Shown: in pieces, positions 15,016 through 23,377 of the stretch
How positions within the stretch are numbered: position 1 is the stretch's first letter
How the letters are laid out: each line of letters opens with the position of its first letter
Notes under the pieces: generated by a model
Databases searched by the model: none
What the model saw: only the letters and a program-made list of their open reading frames with translations
Told to the model about the DNA's origin: nothing
Translations under genes and position numbers: made by a program
NCBI GenBank assembly: GCA_026390445.1
Contig: JAPLFX010000203.1
Span: forward strand, 1-33,213
Reading direction: 5' to 3'
Length of the DNA stretch: 33,213 nucleotides
Source: Pseudomonadota bacterium
GTDB lineage: Bacteria > Bdellovibrionota_B > Oligoflexia > Oligoflexales > CAIYRB01

Positions 15016-17079
15016 CTACTTGGTGGCTTTAAAGAAGACGTAAAACTGATCACCGGCTACCACCAGGCGACAAACATCCTGGTAGTCAGAGCCGTTGCAT
15101 AGGGAGAAGGAATTGATGCTGCCAACGCTTCGTCCTTGGTAATGCACCTTGCCATCCCCGGAGAAGGTAAATCGCAGCGGATTGGTCGTCACGCCCTTAT
15201 TCACCAAGCGGATGTCGACCTTGCCCAGCAGCGCATCGGCGATGCTGAAATCCAGGCCATAGCCAGCGACGGCGACCGAGTGCCATTGATAGGGTCCTGC
15301 TGAGTCATCGCGTTCGGTTTCGGCTTGGGTGAGGCCGAGGGCTAGTTCGTTGCTGTCGCTGACGTAGTTAAGTTGGCAGACCTGGCCAAAGGCCCGGCTG
15401 CAAAGGGTGAGGATGTGGGTGGTGGTATCGATGCTACCGATATTGATCTGCTGGGTTTTATTTTTGTAGAACTTAATATCGTTGCCGCTTAGGTCCAGCA
15501 CTAGATCCTTGGTGATCTTGGTCTGGTCTGCCAGCAAGCCGCGCAAGATGAGGTGCGACCCGTCTGTCTTATAGAGGATCTTGCGGAACTCGTCGCTGTC
15601 GGTCCACAGCGTCCCTAGCGTCATGTCGTCGTTGCTTGGCGTGCTGTTGGCGTCTAGGAACACGACCCGCCCAGTCGGTTGCGAGTCGGTGGCGGGAACG
15701 GTCTTGTCGGTGGGGGTGGTGTTTGGATCGGGAGCGGCTATACCGGTTGGTTTTTTATCCGCGGCGGCTTTCGCAGCCGCAAACTTGTCGGGATCCAGGA
15801 CCGCATCGAAGACCCGCGGGAAGGCATCGGGAAAGCGCCAGTGGTTGAACCAGGCCAAGGTCATGCAGCTGGTGCCGTTGGTGCCCCAGCCTTTGCCCCA
15901 GCTGTTGCGGATGATAAAGCACATGCCGCCTTCACCGGGAAACTGACTTTCATTGAGTTTGCGCGCGCCGACGACCAGATAGGCGTGACCGGCGGCATGT
16001 GAGGTGTCGCCGGCGACTCCCTCGGCTTCGGCCAAGGTGATCATGCCGTCGTTTTCTTCCCAGTTCCTGCTGAGGCGGCTGGCAACGGCTACCGGCAGGT
16101 CCTCCTTCGCCAACATGTCGTAGATGTCCTGGGCGGTTCCTGGTTCTTTTTGCCAATTGCTGACCCAAGCGGCGAAGTCCTGCACTTTGGCCACTCCCGA
16201 CTTGCAGCCGCTTTCCTGTGGAATCTGTAGATCATTGCTGCCGGGTTTTTTGTTGTACGGGCAATCGGTCGCTAGTGGAATATTATAGGTGCTTGGTGAG
16301 TCCGGCGGGTAGGTTTGACCCTGATAGGCGTAGCCATTGCTTTTAGCAAAGCCGGTGCCGGCATTGGAGCCTCCTTGGCTGGCACTGCCGCCGTCGCTCC
16401 AGTGTTCTGGTTTACTCATATAGTAAAAGCGCTGCTGCGATAGGTCTAAGCCCTTGAGCTGATACTTTTTTATCAAGAAGGCTTCGAGGTGGCCGATGCC
16501 GGCGAAGCTCGCACAGGTCCCGCGTTGGCCTTGATCGCGTACCGGCAGCTGTGCCAAGGTCGAGATGGTAAACTCATCGGCTTTGCTTGAGTTCCACGTC
16601 ACCTTGTCATTGGTGCGGTCAGGAGCGCTCGCCAGCAGCGACAAGGTCTTTGGCTGAAAGACGCTCGCATCATCTCTGATAAAGCCGTCTGGAACGTAGC
16701 TTGCCTTATTCCTTTGCAGGTCTCCGAGTAAATCGGCGGTCGAAGCAGCGACTTCAGGAACCGTGTTGGTGTCGTCGAGGCTCAGGGTCTTGGCTTTGTC
16801 GGCAGCCGCGAGGTGCATCGCCGCAAGGATATCGCTGACCGGTGCGGTTTGATCTTTAAACGATTTGGCGAAGTAGGACGCGGCGTCGCTACCGGCCACG
16901 GCCTGGTAGGGCGTGGTGGCGCCGAGGACCGTACTGTGCTTGGCGAGGATCGTCTTTAGATCCTTCTGGCTACAGCCGGTGGGAACTAGGGCTGCGGCGA
17001 TCAGGGTCACACCCTGAAAGGTGGCGCCAAAGGTCTTGCCAGCGCGACGTACAACTTGTCGAGGGCGGCTCCTGGGCAC
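15016..17079 (-). CDS. papain-like (C1A) cysteine protease, lipoprotein
   Basis: A 687-residue protein. The basic start with several Arg, a hydrophobic stretch and VPTGC (Cys36) suggest a lipoprotein signal, though Pro at -3 is atypical. The papain domain covers about residues 170-420: oxyanion Gln183 and catalytic Cys189 in RDQGQRGTCASFAG, catalytic His365 in AGHAYLVVGA, and Asn392 in IIRNSWGKGWG. All needed residues are present. Residues 435-475 are a Thr/Pro/Asp linker, and the last 210 residues form an unrecognised beta-rich domain with paired Cys. The start is GTG with GGAGG 6 bp upstream. It probably heads a two-gene operon with the barrel protein at 14114. It likely cleaves envelope or external proteins. 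Confidence 0.88.
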   Translation of the reverse strand: MPRSRPRQVVRRAGKTFGATFQGVTLIAAALVPTGCSQKDLKTILAKHSTVLGATTPYQAVAGSDAASYFAKSFKDQTAPVSDILAAMHLAAADKAKTLSLDDTNTVPEVAASTADLLGDLQRNKASYVPDGFIRDDASVFQPKTLSLLASAPDRTNDKVTWNSSKADEFTISTLAQLPVRDQGQRGTCASFAGIGHLEAFLIKKYQLKGLDLSQQRFYYMSKPEHWSDGGSASQGGSNAGTGFAKSNGYAYQGQTYPPDSPSTYNIPLATDCPYNKKPGSNDLQIPQESGCKSGVAKVQDFAAWVSNWQKEPGTAQDIYDMLAKEDLPVAVASRLSRNWEENDGMITLAEAEGVAGDTSHAAGHAYLVVGARKLNESQFPGEGGMCFIIRNSWGKGWGTNGTSCMTLAWFNHWRFPDAFPRVFDAVLDPDKFAAAKAAADKKPTGIAAPDPNTTPTDKTVPATDSQPTGRVVFLDANSTPSNDDMTLGTLWTDSDEFRKILYKTDGSHLILRGLLADQTKITKDLVLDLSGNDIKFYKNKTQQINIGSIDTTTHILTLCSRAFGQVCQLNYVSDSNELALGLTQAETERDDSAGPYQWHSVAVAGYGLDFSIADALLGKVDIRLVNKGVTTNPLRFTFSGDGKVHYQGRSVGSINSFSLCNGSDYQDVCRLVVAGDQFYVFFKATK

Positions 17080-17252
17080 GGCATTCCTCCGCCTGGCGGT
17101 ATCGGTGGATCAAACTGTTATGATGAGAGTTTCCAGTGTAGCCGAAGATGTTCCCGGGTCAAAGCGCAGGGCCAGGCTGCGGCGTCGCCCAGTTTAGGGT
17201 AGGGTCATGAGGCTATGAACCAAGTTCCATGACCGATGATCTGAGGAGCCGG

Positions 17253-18056
17253 ATGCTAGTCGATGTCCACACCCACCTGACCCACGACGATTTTTCCGGC
17301 GACCTGGATGCCGTGATCAAACAAGCCGAGGCAGCCGGACTACGAGCGATCGTCGTCAATGGCTTAGAACCAAAGTCCAACCGCGAGGTCTTGGCACTGG
17401 CGGCGGCGCACCCTGTGATCAAGCCCGCACTGGGCATCTATCCGGTTGAGGCGGTGGGCCACCTCTTGCCGGCTGACTTTGCCTTGAGCGTCAAGCGCTT
17501 CGATGTCGATGCCGAGCTAGATTTTATCGCCGAGCAGGCCAGCCTTGGTCGCCTCGCGGCGATCGGCGAATGCGGCCTCGATGGCTACTGGTTGGGTGAA
17601 GATACGTTTGCCGCACAGGAGCGCGTCTTTGTTCGCTGTATTCAAATCGCTATGGCCAACGATTTGCCGGTGATCATTCACACCCGCAAACGCGAACAAA
17701 GGGCCGTCGATATCCTCCGTGAACACCGCGTGACTAAAGTCGATTTTCATTGTTTTGGTGGCAAGACCAAGCTAGCGCAGGAGTGTGCCGAGCGCGATCG
17801 GTGGTGGTTTTCGATTCCGGCGAATGCCACGGTCAACGAGGCTTTCCGCAAGATGCTGCAGAACTTGCCAGCCGATCGCATCCTCACCGAGACCGATGCT
17901 CCCTATCTGCCACCGCGCAAAGGCGAACGCAACGAACCAGCCAATGTGGCTGGGACGATTGCGATTCTGGCTCAGCTCAGAGGCTGGACGGACGCCGAGG
18001 CGCGCGCGATAGTGTGGGCCAATTATATCGCGCTCTTTGGTGAAAAGTGGGCATGA
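17253..18056 (+). CDS. tatD: TatD-family metal-dependent DNase/hydrolase
   Basis: A 267-residue protein from the chosen start. All TatD metal ligands are visible: HTH (His6, His8) in LVDVHTHL, Glu106 in GECGLD, His143 in VIIHTRK, His166 in DFHCFGG, and Asp215 in TETDAPYLPP. The family consists of TIM-barrel 3'-5' exonucleases or esterases using two metal ions, linked to DNA repair and turnover. I prefer the ATG at 17253, which has GAGGAG 4 bp upstream and gives the usual TatD beginning MLVDxHxH; an ATG at 17229 in frame is possible. It converges on the lipoprotein gene at 18084, and its stop codon lies inside a perfect hairpin. Confidence 0.92.
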   Translation: MLVDVHTHLTHDDFSGDLDAVIKQAEAAGLRAIVVNGLEPKSNREVLALAAAHPVIKPALGIYPVEAVGHLLPADFALSVKRFDVDAELDFIAEQASLGRLAAIGECGLDGYWLGEDTFAAQERVFVRCIQIAMANDLPVIIHTRKREQRAVDILREHRVTKVDFHCFGGKTKLAQECAERDRWWFSIPANATVNEAFRKMLQNLPADRILTETDAPYLPPRKGERNEPANVAGTIAILAQLRGWTDAEARAIVWANYIALFGEKWA

Positions 18057-18077
18057 TCAGGGCGCGTGATCATGCCC
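18049..18077. terminator. perfect 11-bp hairpin overlapping the tatD stop
   Basis: GGGCATGATCA (18049-18059) and TGATCATGCCC (18067-18077) form perfect 11-bp arms around a 7-nt loop, covering the tatD stop codon and the junction with the convergent gene. It would serve both strands; no T tract follows. Confidence 0.55.
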
Positions 18078-18083
18078 GGCTCA

Positions 18084-18932
18084 CTAAAGATTGATCACCG
18101 TCTGATTGCCGCCGTTCATGCACTGATCATCGGTGATATGCAGGCGGAACTCAGCCAGCGTGTACCACAAGCGTTGTCCAGGATGCACGTTGATCGTGGT
18201 GTCAGCATAGACCGTGGCGCAGTAGACCTTGGTCACGCCATGCGAGCCTGCGGCGGGAGTGCTGGGCTGACCGGTGGTCGGCTTCGTCGGCTGCGCCGGC
18301 GTGTCGCGGGGGTTAGACGGCGTCGGCTGTGCCGGCGCGTCCGAGGTATTAGTAGGGGGCGTCGGCGGCGCTGGTGGAATAGTCCCGGCTCCGGGGTCGC
18401 TGGAACCGGCCTCGGCCAAGGGGGTCAGCGTGAACTTGACCGCTTTGCCGATGCGAAGGTCGTAGGTTCCTGGCATTAGATCGTCAACGCTAAAGTTGCC
18501 GTCGGTGCGCAGATTGCCCGTTCGCGGGGTTGGCCCGTTAAATAGCTCGTAGGTGAAGCCCTGGATAAAACTATTGTTGTCGAGTGCGGTGAGCAGTTTC
18601 AGCTCGTAGCCGCCTTTACCCTCGCTCAGCCTTTTGCCATCGGCTTGGATGTTGAGCAACTCCTTGAAACGAGTCGCCAGGTCGTCGGCGTTAAAGAATT
18701 GCTTGCCTTCAATATAGAACGGCGTCCTAGCGGCAGCATGACCGTCAAAGCAGCCTTTGCCGAGTGCGAAGCGACAGGTCGCAGCGTCTTGATCTAGGCC
18801 GAGGCCGGTCTCGCCAGCGCTCTTTTTACGCTTTTGTGCGTCTTGCGCTTCTTCTTTCGTTTGCTCGACATAGCAACCAGCGACCAAAACCATTGCCGCA
18901 GCTATTCCGTACCATGGGCGAAGCATTTTCAT
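18084..18932 (-). CDS. lipoprotein with Pro/Thr-rich linker, function unknown
   Basis: About 282 residues. The N-terminus (MKMLRPWYG, hydrophobic core, LVAGC) is a standard lipoprotein signal. The middle has TFEL-type strands such as GFTYELFNG and LMPGTYDLRIG, which look like a small beta sandwich of the carboxypeptidase-regulatory kind. A Pro/Thr/Ala linker (about residues 185-235) follows, then a C-terminal domain of about 50 residues with two Cys and a Gly/Asn-rich end. GGGAGG lies 6 bp before the ATG at 18932; the ATG at 18935 is 3 bp away from it. I cannot name a role; position suggests an envelope protein. A sigma-70-like promoter is visible upstream. Confidence 0.78.
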   Translation of the reverse strand: MKMLRPWYGIAAAMVLVAGCYVEQTKEEAQDAQKRKKSAGETGLGLDQDAATCRFALGKGCFDGHAAARTPFYIEGKQFFNADDLATRFKELLNIQADGKRLSEGKGGYELKLLTALDNNSFIQGFTYELFNGPTPRTGNLRTDGNFSVDDLMPGTYDLRIGKAVKFTLTPLAEAGSSDPGAGTIPPAPPTPPTNTSDAPAQPTPSNPRDTPAQPTKPTTGQPSTPAAGSHGVTKVYCATVYADTTINVHPGQRLWYTLAEFRLHITDDQCMNGGNQTVINL

Positions 18933-18967
18933 CATGGACCTCCCTTTGCAGTCTTAAAAATGGTGTT

Positions 18968-18989
18968 CCTAGCTCTGGATTTTGCTAGG
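18968..18989. promoter_or_regulatory. inverted repeat at the predicted transcription start of the lipoprotein gene
   Basis: CCTAGC (18968-18973) and GCTAGG (18984-18989) are perfect 6-bp arms 10 bp apart, sitting where transcription from the promoter at 18993-19021 should begin. It could be an operator or a leader hairpin. Confidence 0.3.
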
Positions 18990-18992
18990 TCC

Positions 18993-19021
18993 ACTAGACC
19001 AGGGAAAGCCACTCTGGTCAA
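18993..19021 (-). promoter_or_regulatory. sigma-70-like promoter for the lipoprotein gene
   Basis: On the minus strand TTGACC (19016-19021) and TCTAGT (18993-18998) are 17 bp apart; matches to TTGACA/TATAAT are 5/6 and 4/6. The leader would be about 50 nt. Confidence 0.45.
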
Positions 19022-19187
19022 GACTGTGACGTGGCTACATCACGGGTGGTACTAGGGTTTTTCTCGGTGAGAGGTGTTAGTACCGGGCTCGGTAAGTGAT
19101 TCGTGGTGCAGGTTGAGCAGTAACGGCTGCACATCGTAGCGTTGCAACGTCGTTTCAACGGGTTAGCGACAGTGACTGACCCCACCG

Positions 19188-19829
19188 TTAGAACCAAATA
19201 CGAAAGCCCAGGCCACCCTCGGTGCTGTTGGTGCCGATCGCATCGATGCTGCCACTGCCGCCAGTGTTCTTCATGTGTTCTGCGGTGTATTTCACCTCGG
19301 AATAGACCGACAGGTGGGTTGTCAAAAAGTAATTCATCCCGAGCGACACGTAGGTGCCGGTACCATAAAAGGTCGCGGTCTCTTCGTGGTTGGTATAGTC
19401 GAGGGTGGAGGCCTGGAAGCCACCGCCAAGCTCGAGATTGAACAACGGCGCGGTGAAGTCGAGGCGCAGGCCTGAGTGCAGGCGAGAGCCGCTGAGGCGG
19501 TCGAGTTTGTCACTGGACTTATGCAGGTTGATGGCGCCGTAGCCGGCCTCTAATTGAATAAACTTCCACACTTCGGTGCCGATGCTAGTGCTCAGGTTGG
19601 TGCCGAGCCAGGCTTCGGTGCTGACCGTGCCGTCATCGTGGCTGAGGCGGTAGTGGCCAAACTCGGAGTCGATGCCTTCTTGAAAGTAAATGGTATTGGC
19701 GGTGCTTGATCTGTTGGCGGTGATGAACGCGTGCGAATCAGCGAGCACGGGGCTAGACAGACTGGTGCTGCCGAGGATTGCTAGGCCCAGGATCTTTAGC
19801 AATTGCTTGCTACGGTTGGTCGGATGCAT
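19188..19829 (-). CDS. small outer-membrane beta-barrel protein
   Basis: A 213-residue protein with a signal peptide ending at about residue 31 (SPVLA, then DSHAF). The mature part alternates hydrophobic and polar residues with aromatic girdles (WKFIQLEAGYGAINL, LHSGLRLDFTAPLFNLELGG, YVSLGMNYFLTTHLSVYSEV), and ends GLGFRIWF with a terminal Phe. These are the marks of an 8-stranded outer-membrane barrel of the OmpW/OmpX size class, but I do not recognise the subfamily. GGAG lies 7 bp upstream of the ATG. The 250-bp stretch after the gene holds only the promoter of the next lipoprotein and a short palindrome CGTTGCAACG (19140-19149). Confidence 0.8.
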   Translation of the reverse strand: MHPTNRSKQLLKILGLAILGSTSLSSPVLADSHAFITANRSSTANTIYFQEGIDSEFGHYRLSHDDGTVSTEAWLGTNLSTSIGTEVWKFIQLEAGYGAINLHKSSDKLDRLSGSRLHSGLRLDFTAPLFNLELGGGFQASTLDYTNHEETATFYGTGTYVSLGMNYFLTTHLSVYSEVKYTAEHMKNTGGSGSIDAIGTNSTEGGLGFRIWF

Positions 19830-19922
19830 AGAAAAACTCCACGTCAGCTTGAGCGACTCAGTCGCCTTGGTCTCTTGGCTTCGATGCGCTTTCGGTCTCA
19901 GCCGTCATTGCTAAGACAGGAA

Positions 19923-19939
19923 AGCACAAACGATGCCAA
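19923..19939 (-). promoter_or_regulatory. possible sigma-54-type promoter for the barrel gene
   Basis: On the minus strand TTGGCATC, four bases, then GTGCT give the GG-N10-GC spacing of -24/-12 promoters (consensus TGGCACG-N4-TTGCW). TGGCA and TGC cores match; the remaining bases are degenerate. It lies about 95 bp before the ATG. Confidence 0.3.
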
Positions 19940-20041
19940 CTCCCTGCTGTCGTGAAATCTCTATAAAAACAGTTTGTTGTTATATTGCCTGGGTGTCTAC
20001 GGACTAGCCAGCTGGTGGCAATGAAGCCTAAAGGCCCGTCC

Positions 20042-20728
20042 CTAAAAGCGTCCCTGGCCGGCGGCCGCAGGCGTGCCCATCTGGGCGGATGAAGCTTTGT
20101 GGGGCGAAGTTGCGGCTGGCGCGGCCTGCGCGCTCGGCTGCGGTGCGGCCTGCGACCCGGCGACGACGTCGAGGTAGGGATTGCCAAATTTATCGCGGAG
20201 GCGTTGCCTGACGGCGCCGATCAACACGTGGACATGGTCATCTTGTTCTTCAAGGACCCCACTCAACAGCACCGAACCGACGTTTTCTTCGAGTTGGCCG
20301 AAGGCGCCGTAGCGCCGGTTTAGCTGCAGCTGCACCTCGTAGTGACGCGTCTTTTGTACCCACTTAACCGGAGCGGTCACCACGTGCCATTCACCTACAT
20401 AAAAGTGATTGGCTTGATTGAGCCTAGCGCGAAGCGTGTGGCGCAGCGCCTCTGCGGCGACATACTGGGTCTCAATGCTACCGTCGGGGTGGCGCGTGAC
20501 CACCTTCTTAAAGGGTGTCAGGCGCAAACCAATGCGAACCTTTGCCGGCATATTGAGCTGGCTGTTGACGGCTTTGACTTGGTCCACCGGCGGCGGTGTC
20601 CAGCGGGACTTGGAGTCGTCGCTGGCGGGGCCCATCGCGGTGGCTTCCTGCGCCTTAACTTGCCCCGTGCCCACGAAGGCTATTAAGATGAGCATGACTT
20701 CAAAGAAGCAAAATCGGAATGTCGACAT
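20042..20728 (-). CDS. secreted protein, function unknown
   Basis: A 228-residue protein with a signal peptide (MSTFRF, hydrophobic core, GQVKAQ). A short acidic/Pro spacer is followed by a folded part (about residues 55-175) with RIGLRLTPFKKVVTRH, EALRHTLRARLNQANHFYVG, HYEVQLQLNRRYGAFG and SVLLSGVLEEQDDHVHVL. The alternation suggests a mixed alpha/beta periplasmic domain. The last 45 residues are Ala/Gln/Pro/Ser-rich and disordered. I do not recognise it. The ribosome site is poor (AAGGG at 10 bp). It is head to head with the gene at 20756, with only 27 bp between the longest frames. Confidence 0.65.
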   Translation of the reverse strand: MSTFRFCFFEVMLILIAFVGTGQVKAQEATAMGPASDDSKSRWTPPPVDQVKAVNSQLNMPAKVRIGLRLTPFKKVVTRHPDGSIETQYVAAEALRHTLRARLNQANHFYVGEWHVVTAPVKWVQKTRHYEVQLQLNRRYGAFGQLEENVGSVLLSGVLEEQDDHVHVLIGAVRQRLRDKFGNPYLDVVAGSQAAPQPSAQAAPAATSPHKASSAQMGTPAAAGQGRF

Positions 20729-20755
20729 ACGGCCAAGCCCTTATCCATGCGGTAG

Positions 20756-22231
20756 GTGTTTTGCGGTGTGCTAGATCGGATTGGATGCTGCGTGGGATCA
20801 CCTTCTATTGTAACAGGCAATGATGCCTCGCGCCCAGCGCCGCAGGCCGCGAGGGACCTGCCGCGCGATCGCCGCTTTGTCGGCTTTGTTGTCTGGGTGC
20901 TGTTACCGGTTGCTTGGATAGGCCTTACGCCGCCTTTTAATCCACCTTACCAACCGATTAAGCGCACCCGTACCGCGCTCCGGCAGGACAGCGCGGTGCT
21001 GCATGAATTTTTGAGCAAATACAAAAAAACACCGGCAGATCTGAGTAGCCTGCGCAGTTTTGCCTCGATACATCACCTGCCCTTTGCCGCCTATGACTGC
21101 TTTGGCCAGCACTTTGACTATCAGCGCTTGGACAACAAACGCTATCTGCTGCGATCCTTTGGCGAAGATCAGGTACAAAACAGCGCCAACAGCCCAACCG
21201 ATATGGGTGTGATCCATTGGGGGGAGAGGCCAACGGCACAGCTGCTCTTCGAGCCTTCGGAGGTGGCCCATGCCGGTCTCTATCCAGCGGCTTTATTGCC
21301 AGGTGCTGACTCGCCCAATCTGTCGTGGTTGGCGCGGGTCTTTGTCGATCCGGTCAATCGTGCCCGGCATCTAGTGGTCCGTCATTTGAGCCGGTCTGGG
21401 CTGTTCATGGTCGCGCCGCACGATGAGGTCGAGGAGTTCTTGTGGCTGCCTAGTGGCGACCAGATCGTGTTCACTGCGACCTCGAGCGTGCGCTACCGCG
21501 ATGGGTTGTTTTTATGGGACCTACGCACCGATCAGGTGGTCAACCTACTCGACCGTGTGAAGCAGGTCGCGCCGCTCGGCCCGGCTGGAGGTGCTGACCG
21601 CCTGTGGTTGTCCTTGGCGGGACTTGGGCGGCGCGGGCCGACCGTCCTAGCCTACGTGCATCCACGTCATGACGGCTTGTTGGCGCCGCATGACTTCTTC
21701 AGTCCCGCGCATCTGGTGGCGATTGCCTTGCCGGGGGAGCAGGCACGCCGAGCCAGGTTGGCAAGCAACGATGAGTTTCCGGCCGGCAGCAACGCCCCCA
21801 ATCTGAGCCAGCGCTTGGATCTGCGCACGAATCTGACCGGTGGCGGTGGACTTGGTATTCAGCGCCGCTGGCTGCAGCAGCAATTCGTTGGGCCTATTGA
21901 GCCGGTCCTCTTAGCCGCGCAGTCGTGGTCGATGAAGGCGGTGTCGACGCCGCTCTTTCCCTATTCACTGTGGATTCTGGCCGGTCTCTATAGCGAAAGC
22001 GTGGCAGCCACTGGCAGTGCCGAAGTCGCGACCAGGGAGAGTCTTCGTGCTTATGGGGCCGAGATTTCAAGAGCGTTATTGAACTATGCACTCGCTCCGT
22101 CCTATCTTAAGGCATTGGCGCTTTATGCCTACGAGACTTTGATGGACGGTAAGTCCTTGCCGTACCGATTTGCGCAGTTTCCAGTGGCAGAGAGTCCAGG
22201 CTTGGGACTTGCGCCTAAGCCTTCTCAATAG
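20756..22231 (+). CDS. membrane-anchored protein with pseudopilin-like segment, function unknown
   Basis: Up to 491 residues. A single membrane segment (about residues 42-58, VGFVVWVLLPVAWIGL) follows a polar N-terminus, so the bulk lies outside the cytoplasm. Residues 75-145 read LRQDSAVLHEFLSKY, AYDCFGQHFDYQRLDNKRYL, LRSFGEDQVQNS; this resembles the C-terminal part of GspG-type pseudopilins (D-x-W/F-G, Y, then S-x-G-x-D). The next 300 residues contain strand-rich segments such as FLWLPSGDQIVFTATSSV and GLFLWDLRTDQVVNL that look like propeller blades. The start is uncertain: GTG at 20756, 20768 or 20792. It precedes manC by 21 bp and probably shares an operon with it. Confidence 0.7.
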   Translation: MFCGVLDRIGCCVGSPSIVTGNDASRPAPQAARDLPRDRRFVGFVVWVLLPVAWIGLTPPFNPPYQPIKRTRTALRQDSAVLHEFLSKYKKTPADLSSLRSFASIHHLPFAAYDCFGQHFDYQRLDNKRYLLRSFGEDQVQNSANSPTDMGVIHWGERPTAQLLFEPSEVAHAGLYPAALLPGADSPNLSWLARVFVDPVNRARHLVVRHLSRSGLFMVAPHDEVEEFLWLPSGDQIVFTATSSVRYRDGLFLWDLRTDQVVNLLDRVKQVAPLGPAGGADRLWLSLAGLGRRGPTVLAYVHPRHDGLLAPHDFFSPAHLVAIALPGEQARRARLASNDEFPAGSNAPNLSQRLDLRTNLTGGGGLGIQRRWLQQQFVGPIEPVLLAAQSWSMKAVSTPLFPYSLWILAGLYSESVAATGSAEVATRESLRAYGAEISRALLNYALAPSYLKALALYAYETLMDGKSLPYRFAQFPVAESPGLGLAPKPSQ

Positions 22232-22252
22232 ATCTTTTATGGGAGCCGTTTG

Positions 22253-23377
22253 ATGCCTATGACCCCCCCGCCTGGCGACGATGTCTATGCCGTGATCCTT
22301 GCCGGCGGCAGCGGCACGCGTTTTTGGCCGAAATCAAGGCATCTGCGTCCAAAGCAGCTGTGTGCGATCGGCGGTCAGACGGACACCATGATCGAAGTGA
22401 CGCTGCATCGGATGGACGGTTTCATTCCGCCGGCGCGCCGGGTGATCGTCACCCATGCCGACCAAATGGAGCTGACGCGCCAGATCTGTGGCGACCGAGT
22501 CGGCCATTATATCGCCGAGCCAGAGGCGAAAAATACCGCCAACGCTCTGGCCCTGGCCGCACTTGAGATTGAGGCTCTGGCTGGCAGCAAAGGCCAGCCG
22601 GTGATGATCTCGCTGCACGCCGATCATATGATCCGCGATGAGCCTGCCTTTCGCCGGGCCTTGAACGCAGCGGTGCAGGTTGCTCGTGGCGGCTCGCTGA
22701 CGCTGCTCGGGGTGGTGCCGGAATACGCCGAGACCGGCTTTGGTTATATCGAGCGAGGCGCTGCTCTGAGTGGTGTGGAGCACGGCTTCCGCGTCGCTAG
22801 CTTTCGCGAAAAGCCCGACTTGGAAACCGCCCGAGGTTACCTCGAAACGAAGCGCTTCTATTGGAATGCCGGCCTTTTCGTCTGGCGAACTCAGGTCCTT
22901 CTCGACGAATTAACCAGGACTTTGGCCCCGTCATTGACCTTGCTGCGCGATGCTCAGAAGGCACTCGGCGGCCGTTTTGCCGCGGCCAGCAAGACCACTG
23001 AGTCGCGGGCTCTGCTTGCAGCCGCTTATAAACAGCTGCCCAAGATCTCCATCGATCACGCCGTGCTCGAGACCAGTACCAATGTCGCGGTCGTCGGCGC
23101 CGATATCGGTTGGGCTGATATCGGAAGCTGGGATGCCTTGGCACGGACTTTTGGCCCTGATGCCCATGGCAATCTGCTGTTTGGTGATGGCTGTCTGATC
23201 GATAGTCACGGCACGACGGTGGATACCGACGGCCCGTTTGTGGCAGCCCTTGGGCTAAGTGACCACGTGGTCGTCAGTTCAGGCGGGGCCGTGCTCGTCT
23301 GTCCGAAGGAGCGCTGTCAGGACGTTAAGAAAATAGTCGACTGGCTGGCCGAGCGTGGCCGTCGTGACCTGCTGTGA
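22253..23377 (+). CDS. manC: mannose-1-phosphate guanylyltransferase, short form
   Basis: A 374-residue nucleotidyltransferase. Motifs: ILAGGSGTRFWPKSR near residues 15-29 (GTP and metal binding), RPKQL, SLHADHMI (usual PADH/PSDH reads HADH), AETGFGYIE, SFREKPD, FYWNAGLFVW, ISIDHAVLE and IGWADIGSWDAL. It makes GDP-mannose from mannose-1-phosphate and GTP for glycan synthesis in the cytoplasm. Only the transferase domain is present, with no phosphomannose isomerase domain, so it matches the single-function class. The ATG at 22253 has GGGAG 7 bp upstream, and a TTG directly before it is less likely. Its TGA overlaps the GTG start of the next gene. Confidence 0.92.
   Translation: MPMTPPPGDDVYAVILAGGSGTRFWPKSRHLRPKQLCAIGGQTDTMIEVTLHRMDGFIPPARRVIVTHADQMELTRQICGDRVGHYIAEPEAKNTANALALAALEIEALAGSKGQPVMISLHADHMIRDEPAFRRALNAAVQVARGGSLTLLGVVPEYAETGFGYIERGAALSGVEHGFRVASFREKPDLETARGYLETKRFYWNAGLFVWRTQVLLDELTRTLAPSLTLLRDAQKALGGRFAAASKTTESRALLAAAYKQLPKISIDHAVLETSTNVAVVGADIGWADIGSWDALARTFGPDAHGNLLFGDGCLIDSHGTTVDTDGPFVAALGLSDHVVVSSGGAVLVCPKERCQDVKKIVDWLAERGRRDLL

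Noticed and set aside
17095-17110. ACCGATAC on the minus strand before the papain protease, like a FliA -10
   Set aside because: No TAAA-type -35 lies at 11-12 bp upstream, so the half-site alone is not convincing.
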